NCBI RefSeq assembly: GCF_024323335.1
Contig: NC_066582.1
Location: forward strand, 185,846,973 to 185,910,972
Direction: 5' to 3'
Length of the DNA stretch: 64,000 bases
From: Lathyrus oleraceus
Lineage: Eukaryota > Streptophyta > Magnoliopsida > Fabales > Fabaceae
Part shown: piece by piece, positions 23,812 to 33,500 of the stretch
How the letters are laid out: each line of letters opens with the position of its first letter
Position numbering within the stretch: the first letter of the stretch is position 1
Notes under the pieces: generated by a model
What the model was told of the DNA's origin: nothing
What the model saw: only the letters and a program-made list of their open reading frames with translations
The model's database searches: none
Program-made: the position numbers and the translations under genes

Positions 23812-24247
23812 ATAGTAGACACAATCACGTTAATATAACTAGCATATGATTGATTTGTGGTGGGAGAAAAGTAAATTAGTTATAGCACAACAGATGAGAA
23901 ATTTATTTCCTCTTTTTTTTTCTTTTGGCTTAAATGCAGTTTTGGTCCCTCTATATACATTTTGATAATTTTTTAGTCTCTGTTTTAAAAAATCAGCTTT
24001 ATGATCCCCAATTTATCAGTTTCCATTATTTTTTGTGGTCCCCATTGACAAATCACTCACTTTTTACCAATTGACATGTGAACTAATGATGTGGCATTTT
24101 TAGATTCTGCCACGTCATTAAAAGCCTTGTCATTATTTGAATTAATATTGAAATCATTTATTAAATCATTTTAATTATTTATATTATCCATTCAAATGAA
24201 AATAATTTTGATTTAAAAGTGTATACATAGAATGGAAAAACATCGTC
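23812..24247 (+). other. flanking DNA with MULE-like terminal sequence
   Basis: This starts right after the LTR end. From about 23935, GGCTTAAATGCAGTTTTGGTCCCT resembles the terminal inverted repeats of plant Mutator-like elements. It would be the outer end of the MULE whose GRF gene and transposase pieces follow. I found no matching inverted copy in the window. AT-rich DNA with no gene fills the rest. Confidence 0.4.
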
Positions 24248-24358
24248 TTCTTCCTTGAGCTTCTCTCCCCCTTTCTAAAACCCTAAATGAATTTGTCTGC
24301 CTTCCTTTTAAATTGTGTGTCGTTTTAGTCTATTTGAGCCAAATAGTTTCTATTCATC

Positions 24359-24835
24359 ATGTCCCAATGCAGCAAATCGAGTTATCGGAAGCCTTCACTT
24401 TCAAATTCGGACCAATGCATATGTGGTTTGGAATCTCCATTGTCGACATCTTAGACAGATTCAAACCCAGGTTGTCGTTTCTATGGTTGCGGGATGTTTA
24501 AGGTAATGCTTTGGTTATTGTTGTCCATTTAATGTTAAATGTCCAGTTCTTGAGATCCCTCTAATCCCTAAAAAAAATTGTAAATCCAGTTGCAGGATTA
24601 TAAAAGGTGTAACCATTTTTTCTGGTATGATGAAGAAATGTCTTCAAGAGCCAATGATATAATTTGTTCTCTGCAACATAATTTAACTGAAGAAAAATTG
24701 AAATACAATGAAGCTAAGAAAAAAGAGGAGGGAATGAAGATTAAAATAAAGTTAATGAATAAGATGTTGAAATTTAGTGTGTTCATCACTTTTATATTAC
24801 TAATAGGATTAGTCATGTGTAATGTAATAAAGTAA
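24359..24835 (+). pseudogene. GRF zinc-finger protein of MULE type, copy 1
   Basis: Exon 1 is 24359-24502 and exon 2 is 24596-24835, with a GT...AG intron (AAG|gtaatg, ttgcag|GAT), giving 127 codons. The spliced frame reads QCICGLESP...TDSNPGCRFYGC...CNHFFWYDEEM, the CxC...GC...C pattern of a GRF zinc finger. A coiled-coil-like charged stretch and one C-terminal membrane segment (FSVFITFILLIGLVMC) follow. Codon 32 is TAG where relatives have Trp, so it is broken. Similar small GRF proteins are common near plant transposons, and their role is unknown. The same TAG occurs in copy 2, so it predates the duplication. Confidence 0.75.
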
Positions 24836-25148
24836 GTCATAGTCCTTAAAATGCAGTTTGTGCAATGCAGACTGTAAAAGTTATGACATATGAGTGAAAT
24901 TGTGTATCAGTATATACTCTGAAATTGTTATGAAATTGTAATGACATTTGGCATTGTAATGGCATTTCAGTTTTTCTGGATGTATCAGTGTTTCTGCATT
25001 TTAATAGCCATATACCATATCAATTTGTATCAATTTTTATATAAGTTTGTCTGGATGTTTCAGCTTATATTAGGATGTGTCAATATGTATATATCAGTTT
25101 GTATCAGTATTTGATCATACACTATTAGCATTTGATATGTAGACATCA

Positions 25149-25487
25149 TCACCATGCCAAGTTGGAGTCCATCCTCCAACAACTTTCTTGTTTTTTTTCA
25201 AGTACCACTTGAATCCTAGGGAAAATTTCTCCAGCATACTTATTTATCAACTCCATTTGACTTATCAATATTTTAGTTAGGTAATGTTTAATCCTTTCTA
25301 ATAAGGTGATTATAGGTTTGTCTGTATGTTCTAAGATTGCCCTTTTAAATGTTTCACACGTGTTGTTAACCTGTAAGTCACACTTATAATAGGTACTAAA
25401 GTGTGACATGCTCCAAAACTGAGATGGCACATCTTTCATTTCCTTCCATGCAACCTCATTCAGTGCTTTCATCTTCAATATGCCCTT
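25149..25487 (-). pseudogene. MuDR-type MULE transposase fragment, copy 1 (right part at 37696-37790)
   Basis: The minus strand encodes ALNEVAWKEM...SHFSTYYKCDLQVNN and ETFKRAILEHTDKPIITLLE, typical of the region before the C-terminal zinc finger of MuDR transposases. Upstream coding (KISWNGIERNYVECC, about 37701-37790) lies beyond the Cyclops insertion, so the gene was split by it. Only this segment exists; the catalytic DDE core and the SWIM finger are missing. Frameshifts are present at the joint between pieces, as in copy 2. Confidence 0.75.
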
Positions 25488-26997
25488 TGTTGATTGTATT
25501 TTTAAGTGTCGGGTTTTTGTTATCGTCTCCACAGGGATTGTGAGATATCGCTGCCGTTCGACAGTTGTTTCAATTCTTAACTCGTAGTAACAAGGGGGTT
25601 TTGGTTTTAGTCACGGTATCTTGCATAAAAGTGTGAGAAAATGCGGTAAAAGATTTGGTTTTAATATTTGAGAAATATTGCCAAAGTTAGGGTTCGACGA
25701 TTACTTTGCATGTATATGTTCGATCAACAAAACTTATAAACTCCTTTAGATGATAAACTATTTCACAAAGTCCTCCCAATGTGTTTATCTCTAACACACA
25801 TTGTGAGTTTTCCCATTTTGATCCATTGTTTATCTCTAACACAATCTATCAAAATGACAACTTTTTGGTTCAACCTTATGGTGAACAAAATCATTCATTA
25901 CTATCTCTAGCTAACAAACAAGATTGGATGAAAACCTAGGTAAAAAGTTGGTAAACATCTCTCGATCATAAACCAACACAAAGAGTTTTCAATAAAACAA
26001 AGTTTTCACCATATATTCATCATTAAAGAGTTTACAAATGAAGATCGTCTCATATACACACAAAGCTTATGACCATCTACATCTAACCTTGACAAAATGA
26101 AGAACTTAGCTACTCATTTTCATGGTAGCTTGGTCAACAAGTTTCAGAAGAAGGTTGATCAACATCTGAGTCGAATAATCGAGATTGGATGGGAATCCAC
26201 CTTCTTTTTGTGAAAGATTGTTAAGAGATGAAGAGAAATGATTTCTAGGTCACAAAGTATCTCTAGAGCAATGCTGGCAAAATATCTAAAAAGTACAAAA
26301 GTATGGAAGTGTAAGGTATGGCTCCAAAAAGTAGCCCCTGCTACTTATAGTGCTGCTACTGAGCTGTCATGCTCGCTAGGCGAGCAGAATGGCTCGCCTA
26401 GCGAGCCCCAAAATGAGGCACCTGAGGCACCTGCGCCCAAAGAAATATCCTTTTCCAGATTTGCATGTTCGCTAGGCGAACAAAACCTTCGCTAGGCGAA
26501 GCCCACGCTTCAACCTTCGCTCCAGCGAGCTTAGGAGGTTTTGCTACTGGAATTGCTCGCTGGGAGCTCGCTAATGGCTCGCCTAGCGAGTGAGTGCTGG
26601 CTGCGCTTTTGACCAAGTCTGGACGTATTCGCTACCACCTTCGCTGGCTGCTCGCCTAACGAGTTTGCTGATGTTTGCTACTGTAAAATACTGGAGCTGT
26701 TCGCTGGGTGCTCGCCTAGCGAGCTCTTCGCCACAGCCCTCGCCTAGCGAGCAAGCTGATGAATGCATCCTTTTTTTGGTCCCTTTTCCAACTTTCTTGT
26801 GCCTTCATTTTCTATTATTTCATGCCTAATTCCTGCACAATAACACACAAATCAAAGGTACCAAGATCGTTTATCATTATATTGCAATTCATCTAAAACA
26901 AAGGTGGTTTCGAACACTTTAGCAAGGAAATGGAGTGAAAGATGCCCATATTTGATAGCTCAAATAAGCACTTTTGGGTATCTAACAACTCTCTCTA
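25488..26997 (-). repeat. Cyclops 3' LTR
   Basis: 1510 bp, TGTTGATTG to TCTAACA on the plus strand, matching 36196-37695 along its length. It contains seven intact TCGC-CTA/TAG-GCGA hairpin motifs: 26371-26385, 26390-26407, 26466-26482, 26487-26501, 26578-26590, 26711-26723 and 26739-26751. A purine-rich minus-strand tract (AGAGAGAGT) adjoins it at about 26998-27010 and may be the polypurine tract. Confidence 0.9.
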
Positions 26998-27608
26998 ACT
27001 AGATTCTTGCTTGTCCTCAAGCAAAGTATGCCTCTTGAAGGACAAGAGGATTTGCTTTAAGAAAAAGGTTTCTCCGAAGTCGGATAAAACGGCTCAAACA
27101 CAAGCGAATCAGCAGATACAAATTTCCAATGGTTAGAATAGCATAATACACAAGAACTAAACTTAATAGCAATGCGAAATATGTATCTATCCATAACAAT
27201 ATTATCTTGAATGAATCACCCTATCTCTCCTCTTCGAATAAGGATTGAAGAAATTACGCGTTTGCAACCGCGGGAATAATCTTACTCTCCAACAAACAAT
27301 GAAGAAATCAATTTAATTCATACAATGTCTACCAATTATAAATGGTAATGTGGAAGCACGAAGATCACTAAGGACTTTTCGGTTGAAGCTTGGTTAGGTT
27401 AACAAACAAGGGTCATTTCTAAGGCCATTGAAAACGAAATTGCCGATGCAAAAGAGACATTCACTGTACATTATTCACACATCTCAACTTCGTTCCATTT
27501 GTTTCTCATTTGAAACCTTCACAACTCTTATTTCACAACTCAATTTTTGTTTTTCACTATTTTTCTTTTCTTTCACATCATATTTACAAAATAGATGTTT
27601 CTCTTTTC

Positions 27609-27642
<34 letters not shown>

Positions 27643-28452
27643 TTTTATGCTTGCTCGGTTTTTCAAGAGTTGTGGCACTTACTGATTCTCATTTTCGTTC
27701 TCCCCAACTTATTTCTTACTCACCCTAAGTGAATGCTCTTGACTTTTTACGGCAAAAGAACAATTATCAAAATTTTCCGGGTTTCAAGAAAAAAAAGATT
27801 TTTGAAATCTCGCTTTATTTCAAGCTGAGATTCAACTATTTAAGCTCAAAGGGGTTAACGAATACTCTCTTTGCTCACAGGTAAGTTGTATTTGGAACTG
27901 GTTGTGCTCGATAGAAAACAAGTGCCTTGATCATTTCTAATTGCTTCCACATATTCACAATAATAAAAGACAAAGCATGAATCAAATGAATCAACAAAGC
28001 TTATTAGAATCCAGGATTTAAGTGTACAATGGAGGTTTCCTCACAATTTGTGGTTTTAAGTCCTAGATGAAACATTCATTCAATTATGTTGCAAAAAGAC
28101 AATATTCAATTACAAAAAAAGAGTAAAGTTCTTAATGCATTCTAAAATTCTAGCCGGAGGTAACCATGTACCTTAGCATTATTCACTTGTTTATTTTTAT
28201 CATTGCCATCCAAGCTCGGATGCACCTTCATTGGATACTTCTTTGAGGAGCAACCAATCTAGAAGGTTTGACACTCAACCAACCAAAAATTTATTAAAAC
28301 AAAAGAAATTTAAAATATAAATAATAACATTACTTCAAAATTTAAAATTGTGCATGGGGGACAAAACACCCCAAAAGTACATAACCAAAATCAAAATACA
28401 TAAATCTGAAAATACAATAGAAATAAAACATAATATGAAAAATAAAATAAAC
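26998..28452 (-). other. Cyclops 3' non-coding region
   Basis: About 1.45 kb lie between the env-like ORF and the 3' LTR. No domain was recognised in either strand. It includes a short TA microsatellite (about 27616-27642). Confidence 0.6.
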
Positions 28453-29715
28453 TTAGCCCTCCAAGGACTCATAACCCTCATCACTACCGGCTTCAGAACC
28501 GATAGCCTCATCATCATCATCATCATCATCTTCAGCAGCACCAGAAGAAGCACCAGCACCAGCTGCACCAGCACCCGCCCCCTCTCCAAACACAGGCCTG
28601 TCCACAGGCCAGCTAGCATGCTGCAGAAACTGCTCACGAGTCATCATAGAATGCTCACCGGAGGGGTCGCGCGTCTGCAACTGTAACAGCTGCATAGAAT
28701 CGTGCATATCGAGCATGGCGCGCTGAGTTGTCGCCATCCAATCCCAGTTGTAGTTGCAGACAGCCTGCTGGAAAGGATCGGATCCTAGAGTAAAAGTACC
28801 AGGACCATCAGAAGCCCCGGTAACCTCAGCAGATGAACTACTTCTTAAATTCTTCGGTTTGCAGTACTTGGCCACGTATCGGTCATCAATGGTCGGCGGG
28901 ATCCTTACTTGACCCTTGGAGGGTAGCCTCACCCTTTCTTGTTGGCACAAAGCCATGATTAGACACAGGAAAGCAAGGGGACAATTCACTCGTGCCCCCG
29001 ACTTTAGCCCGCTTTCAATCACTGACTTCAACTCCAAAGCAATAATCCTCGCCACATCAATCTGGATATTCGTGAGGATGCAGTGAACCAAGTGTGCCAC
29101 TGGGATCGGCACGGTAGAAGTATGAGACTTGGGTTTGATGTTTGTAAGAACCAACAAAAGGATCAGTTGAGCCAAGAGAATCATGTCCTCCCTATGGTAT
29201 CTCATCGGAACCCCAGATGGGTTCAGCTCAACTAATTTCCCTTCCAAAAGCAGGGCAACAGAAATTGAATCGGTATCCCGGTGAAGCCTTAAATCTCTAT
29301 GGTAAGTGTCTCTCTCATTGGCTCCCAGATGGAGCGGTTCACCCAGGACACGGTTAATTGCATCCCGATCGAACGCAACAGGACGGCCGGACACTCTAGA
29401 CGTCCATGTGAATGGCTCGTCGTCGTTCGGCAGTGCGTTCGCGTAGAACTCACGCACTGTTGCAATGTCATAATGCTCCAAGGGGGATATCAACCGGTCC
29501 CACTTTTTGTTGTTAATCAACCCGGCGAATGTACGGTTCATGCCTTCAGGGTTGATTATAAATCTCTTTTCCGGCAAAATCTTTCGCTTTTCCAAAGCAA
29601 CATATCTAGCTGCTTGCTTTGGCCCGACAAATTTGTCGGTGTCGAATTGTATGGGCACGGGACGGGAAATGTTCCCGCCCTTTCTCTTTTTCGAAACGCC
29701 GGACCTGGATTCCAT
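28453..29715 (-). CDS. Athila env-position ORF (putative plant transposon protein domain)
   Basis: An uninterrupted 420-codon frame in the place where Athila elements carry an env-like gene. The ATG at 29715 directly follows an acceptor-like CTTTGCAG on the minus strand, which fits translation from a spliced subgenomic RNA. The N-terminus is basic (KKRKGG). The middle holds a conserved block (RYVALEKRKILPEKRF, REFYANALP, GEPLHLG) of the plant transposon protein family. Hydrophobic MILLAQLILLLVLTNI (near 29155-29205) could be a membrane segment. The C-terminus is strongly acidic (Asp run, then EAGSDEGYESLEG). No signal peptide or fusion peptide is evident, so an envelope role is unproven. Confidence 0.75.
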   Translation of the reverse strand: MESRSGVSKKRKGGNISRPVPIQFDTDKFVGPKQAARYVALEKRKILPEKRFIINPEGMNRTFAGLINNKKWDRLISPLEHYDIATVREFYANALPNDDEPFTWTSRVSGRPVAFDRDAINRVLGEPLHLGANERDTYHRDLRLHRDTDSISVALLLEGKLVELNPSGVPMRYHREDMILLAQLILLLVLTNIKPKSHTSTVPIPVAHLVHCILTNIQIDVARIIALELKSVIESGLKSGARVNCPLAFLCLIMALCQQERVRLPSKGQVRIPPTIDDRYVAKYCKPKNLRSSSSAEVTGASDGPGTFTLGSDPFQQAVCNYNWDWMATTQRAMLDMHDSMQLLQLQTRDPSGEHSMMTREQFLQHASWPVDRPVFGEGAGAGAAGAGASSGAAEDDDDDDDEAIGSEAGSDEGYESLEG

Positions 29716-30550
29716 CTGCAAAGACATAGAGAGGAAACAACACAAACACAAAACAGATTAGAAAGCAAAACAGAATTCCAACTACTGTCATGGTCGCTGC
29801 TGCTTCGCCTAGCGAGAACCTAGCGAAGCTTCGCTACAGGTTCGCCTAGCGAAGTGGCAGCGAATGCTCGCCACTGATTCGCCTAGCGAGTTGCTAGCGA
29901 ATCTTACGGCTTTTTGGGTTCTGCAATGTTTACACTGAAAATTTAGAAAAACCCAAGGTCTCATGGTATCTATTTCAGAACAAAATGATTTATCATGAAA
30001 GGCATCGTTCTAAGGTACATGCAAATCTACACCCACATGCAAAACCTAATGCACTCATTCCCCCAAATTCACCCTAAATGACATATACTTCAGAAATTTA
30101 CAATGTGAAAGCATAAAGTAATGAGAAGGGGCAAACCTGGTTTGAGATCTGTAGAAGTTAGAATGCACAATGATGGTTGCAATGTAACAGGTGGGGTTGT
30201 GAGTGAGATGCAAAGTGAGAGAGTGTGTGTGAGTTATGGAGTTCAGAGTTATAAAAAGAAAAATGGCACTTGGGCCCAAAAGAGCGGCCTGCTGAGAATT
30301 AAATGATTTTGCCACGCAGCGCTCGCTGCTGCTTCGCCTAGCGAGCAGCTAGCGAATCCGCTCGCTACTACTTCGCCTAGCGAGCATGACAGCATTTGCT
30401 TTTTTCAAAATAGCATTCCTGGTACATTCAGCAAGGTTTAACAATTGGAATCCCAATACGACACCACAGAAAAACTGTAAATACTTACAATGTTGGGGTG
30501 CCTCCCAACAAGCGCTTATTTAACGTCGGATAAGCTCGACGGTTCGATGC
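29716..30550 (-). other. Cyclops spacer between pol and env-position ORF, with hairpin motifs
   Basis: This is non-coding. It holds two clusters of the TCGCCTAGCGA-type inverted repeats (about 29808-29905 and 30318-30392), matching the LTR motifs. The right cluster ends in CGCCTAGCGAGCATGACAGC (30373-30392), which is also found in the Ogre-type LTR at 62706-62725. No gene was seen. Confidence 0.7.
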
Positions 30551-33500
30551 TCACAGAGGAGCATCCAAAGAAATAGCACAGCTCTCGTGATCCACATGAC
30601 CGCCGAGATAAACCTTCAAACGTTGGCCATTAACGGTCCAACTCTCCTTCTTTTCCATGTCCTCAATGACAATAGCTCCGTACTCCTTAACTTCTTTGAC
30701 CCGAAATGGCCCGGACCATTTTGATTTCAACTTTCCGGGGAATAACTTCAACCTGGAATTGAACAATAGGACCAACTGTCCGGGCACAAATTCTTTCTTT
30801 CGAAGCTTTTTGTCATGATATTTTTTTACCCTCTCTTTGTACAACCAACTTGAGTGATATGCGGCATTGGGCATCTCTTCCAACTCGAGCAGTTGCACCT
30901 TCCTTTTCTCACCGGCCAAATCCTTTTCAAAATTTAAAAATTTCAGAGCCCACAAGGCTTTGTGCTCCAATTCGACCGGTAAATGGCAAGTTTTACCAAA
31001 CACCAATTGAAAAGGAGTGAGCCCAATTGGAGCTTTAAAGGCGGTACGGTATGCCCATAACGCTTCATCCAATTTTTGTGACCACTCTTTTTTCGAATTT
31101 GACACAGTTTTTTCGAGAATTCTCTTAATCTCATGATTAGAGACCTAGGCTTGACCATTAGCCTGTGGGTGATACGGAGTTGCCACTCTGTGTGATACAC
31201 CGTAATGTTTTAAAATGCTTTCCAACGGTGCATTACAAAAGTGTGACCCTCTGTCACTTATCAACACTCGGGGGGTTCCGAAACGGGAAAATATGTTTTT
31301 CTTCAAAAAAATTATTACCGTTTTCGCATCCGCCCGAGGTGAGGCAATCGCCTCAACCCACTTAGAAATGTAATCAATTGCGACAAGCATATACTCGTTA
31401 CCATAAGAGGGTGGGAATGGTCCTACAAAATCGATGCCCCAACAATCAAATACTTCGACCTCTTGGATGTTTTGGAGAGGCATCTTGTCTCTCTTACCAA
31501 TCCCACCGCTTCTCTGACAACTATCACAACTTTGCGCATGGGTATGTGCGTCTTTGAAAATAGTGGGCCAATAAAATCCTGATTGAAGGATTTTAGTGGC
31601 CGTTCTCACCCCCATTATAGTGTCCTCCGTAAGGCGAGTTGTGACAATGCCAAAGGATGCTCTGCGCTTCATCGCCAGTAACGCATCTCCTTAAAAGGTT
31701 ATCACTACCCAACTTAAACAAGTACGGGTTATCCCATACGTAATACTTGGCATCCGAAAGAAACTTCCTTTTTTGGTTCGAAGTTAGGTCGGGAGGCACA
31801 AAACCACTAGCCTTGTGGTTCGCAAAGTCTGCAAACCACGGCCTAACTTGAATTTTGAAAAGTTTTTCATCAGGAAACTCTTCCCGGATTTCCTTCTCTG
31901 AAGCGGTAACCTCCACATTAACTAAGCGAGATAAATGATCCGCCACCAAATTTTCCGATCCTTTCTTGTCTTTGATTTCAACATCAAATTCTTGCAACAA
32001 GAGGATCCAACGGATGAGCCTTTGCTTCGAATCCGGTTTGGTGAGCAAATATTTAATCCCCGAGTGGTCGGTATACACTACGACTTTAGACCCTATAAGA
32101 TAAGACCTAAACTTTTCAAGCACATACACTATCGCAAGTAATTCTTTTTCAGTGGTGGCATAGTTAATTTGAGCCTCATTAAGAACTTTACTTGCGTAAT
32201 GTATCGCATGAAAATTTTTCTCTTTTCTTTGGCCTAATACCGCTCCGATTGCATAGTCGCTCGCATCACACATTAGCTCAAAATTTAAATTCCAATTTGG
32301 AGCGACTATAATTGGAGCGGTAACCAATTTTTCTTTCAAAGTCTCAAAAGCTTGCAAACATTCATCGGTTAAGAGAAATACCTGGTCCTTAGCTAGCAAA
32401 TTACTCAAAGGCTTAGCTACCTTTGAGAAGTCTTTGATAAAGCGCCGATAGAACCCGGTGTGCCCCAAAAAGCTTCGGATTCCCTTCACATTCACCGGAG
32501 GAGGTAACTTTTCAATCACTTCAACCTTAGCACGATCAACTTCAAGCCCTCTTAAAGAGACTTTATGGCCAAGCACTATCCCCTCGGTCACCATGAAGTG
32601 GCACTTCTCTCAATTGAGCACAAGATTGGTCTTCACACATCTTTCAAGCACCGTTTTCAAGTTTGCCAAGCATAAACTAAAGGAACCACCAAACACCGAG
32701 AAGTCATCCATGAAGACTTCCATTGTTTTCTCAATAAGGTCGGCAAAAATGGCTTGCACACATCTTTGGAAAGTCGCCGGTGCATTGCACAATCCAAAGG
32801 GCATTTTTCGGTATGCGAAAATTCCAAACGGACATGTGAAAGCCGTCTTTTCATGATCGGCCGGGTCAACCGCAATTTGGTTATACCCGGAATAGCCATC
32901 CAAGAAACAATAGTATTGTTGCCCCGAGAGTCTTTCGAGCATTTGATCCATGAACGGGAGTGGAAAATGATCTTTTCGAGTTGCGGTATTCAACCGCCTA
33001 TAATCAATACACATTCGCCACCCCGTTGCAACTTTAGTAGGGATCAACTCATCCTTGTCATTTCGGATCACGGTAATTCCACCTTTCTTCGGAACCACAT
33101 GCACAGGACTAACCGATGGACTATCCGAAATCGGGTAAATCATTCCCGCATCCAACAACTTGACAACTTCCTTTCTAACAACCTCCTTCATAGTAGGATT
33201 TAAGCGGCGTTGTGGTTGAGCTACCGGCTTAAAATCCTCTTCCATTAAGATCTTGTGCATGCAATAGGAAGGACTAATTCCTTTGAGATCGGAAAGAGTC
33301 CAACCCATGGCTTCTTGATTTTTTTTCAGCACATTGATCAAACGGGCTTCTTCATCATTTGACAAAAGGTTGCTTATGATGACCGACTTTGCTTCGGTCT
33401 CATCTAGGAATACATACTTCAAAGTAGAAGGTAACATTTTCAATTCAATAGGCGCTTTTTCGTCATTAACCTCCTTCTTCAAGTCTTCCTCCTCAACTTC

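Noticed and set aside
23935..23960. Complete MULE with both terminal repeats
   Set aside because: Only one terminal-like sequence was seen. No inverted partner was found, so only MULE debris is claimed.
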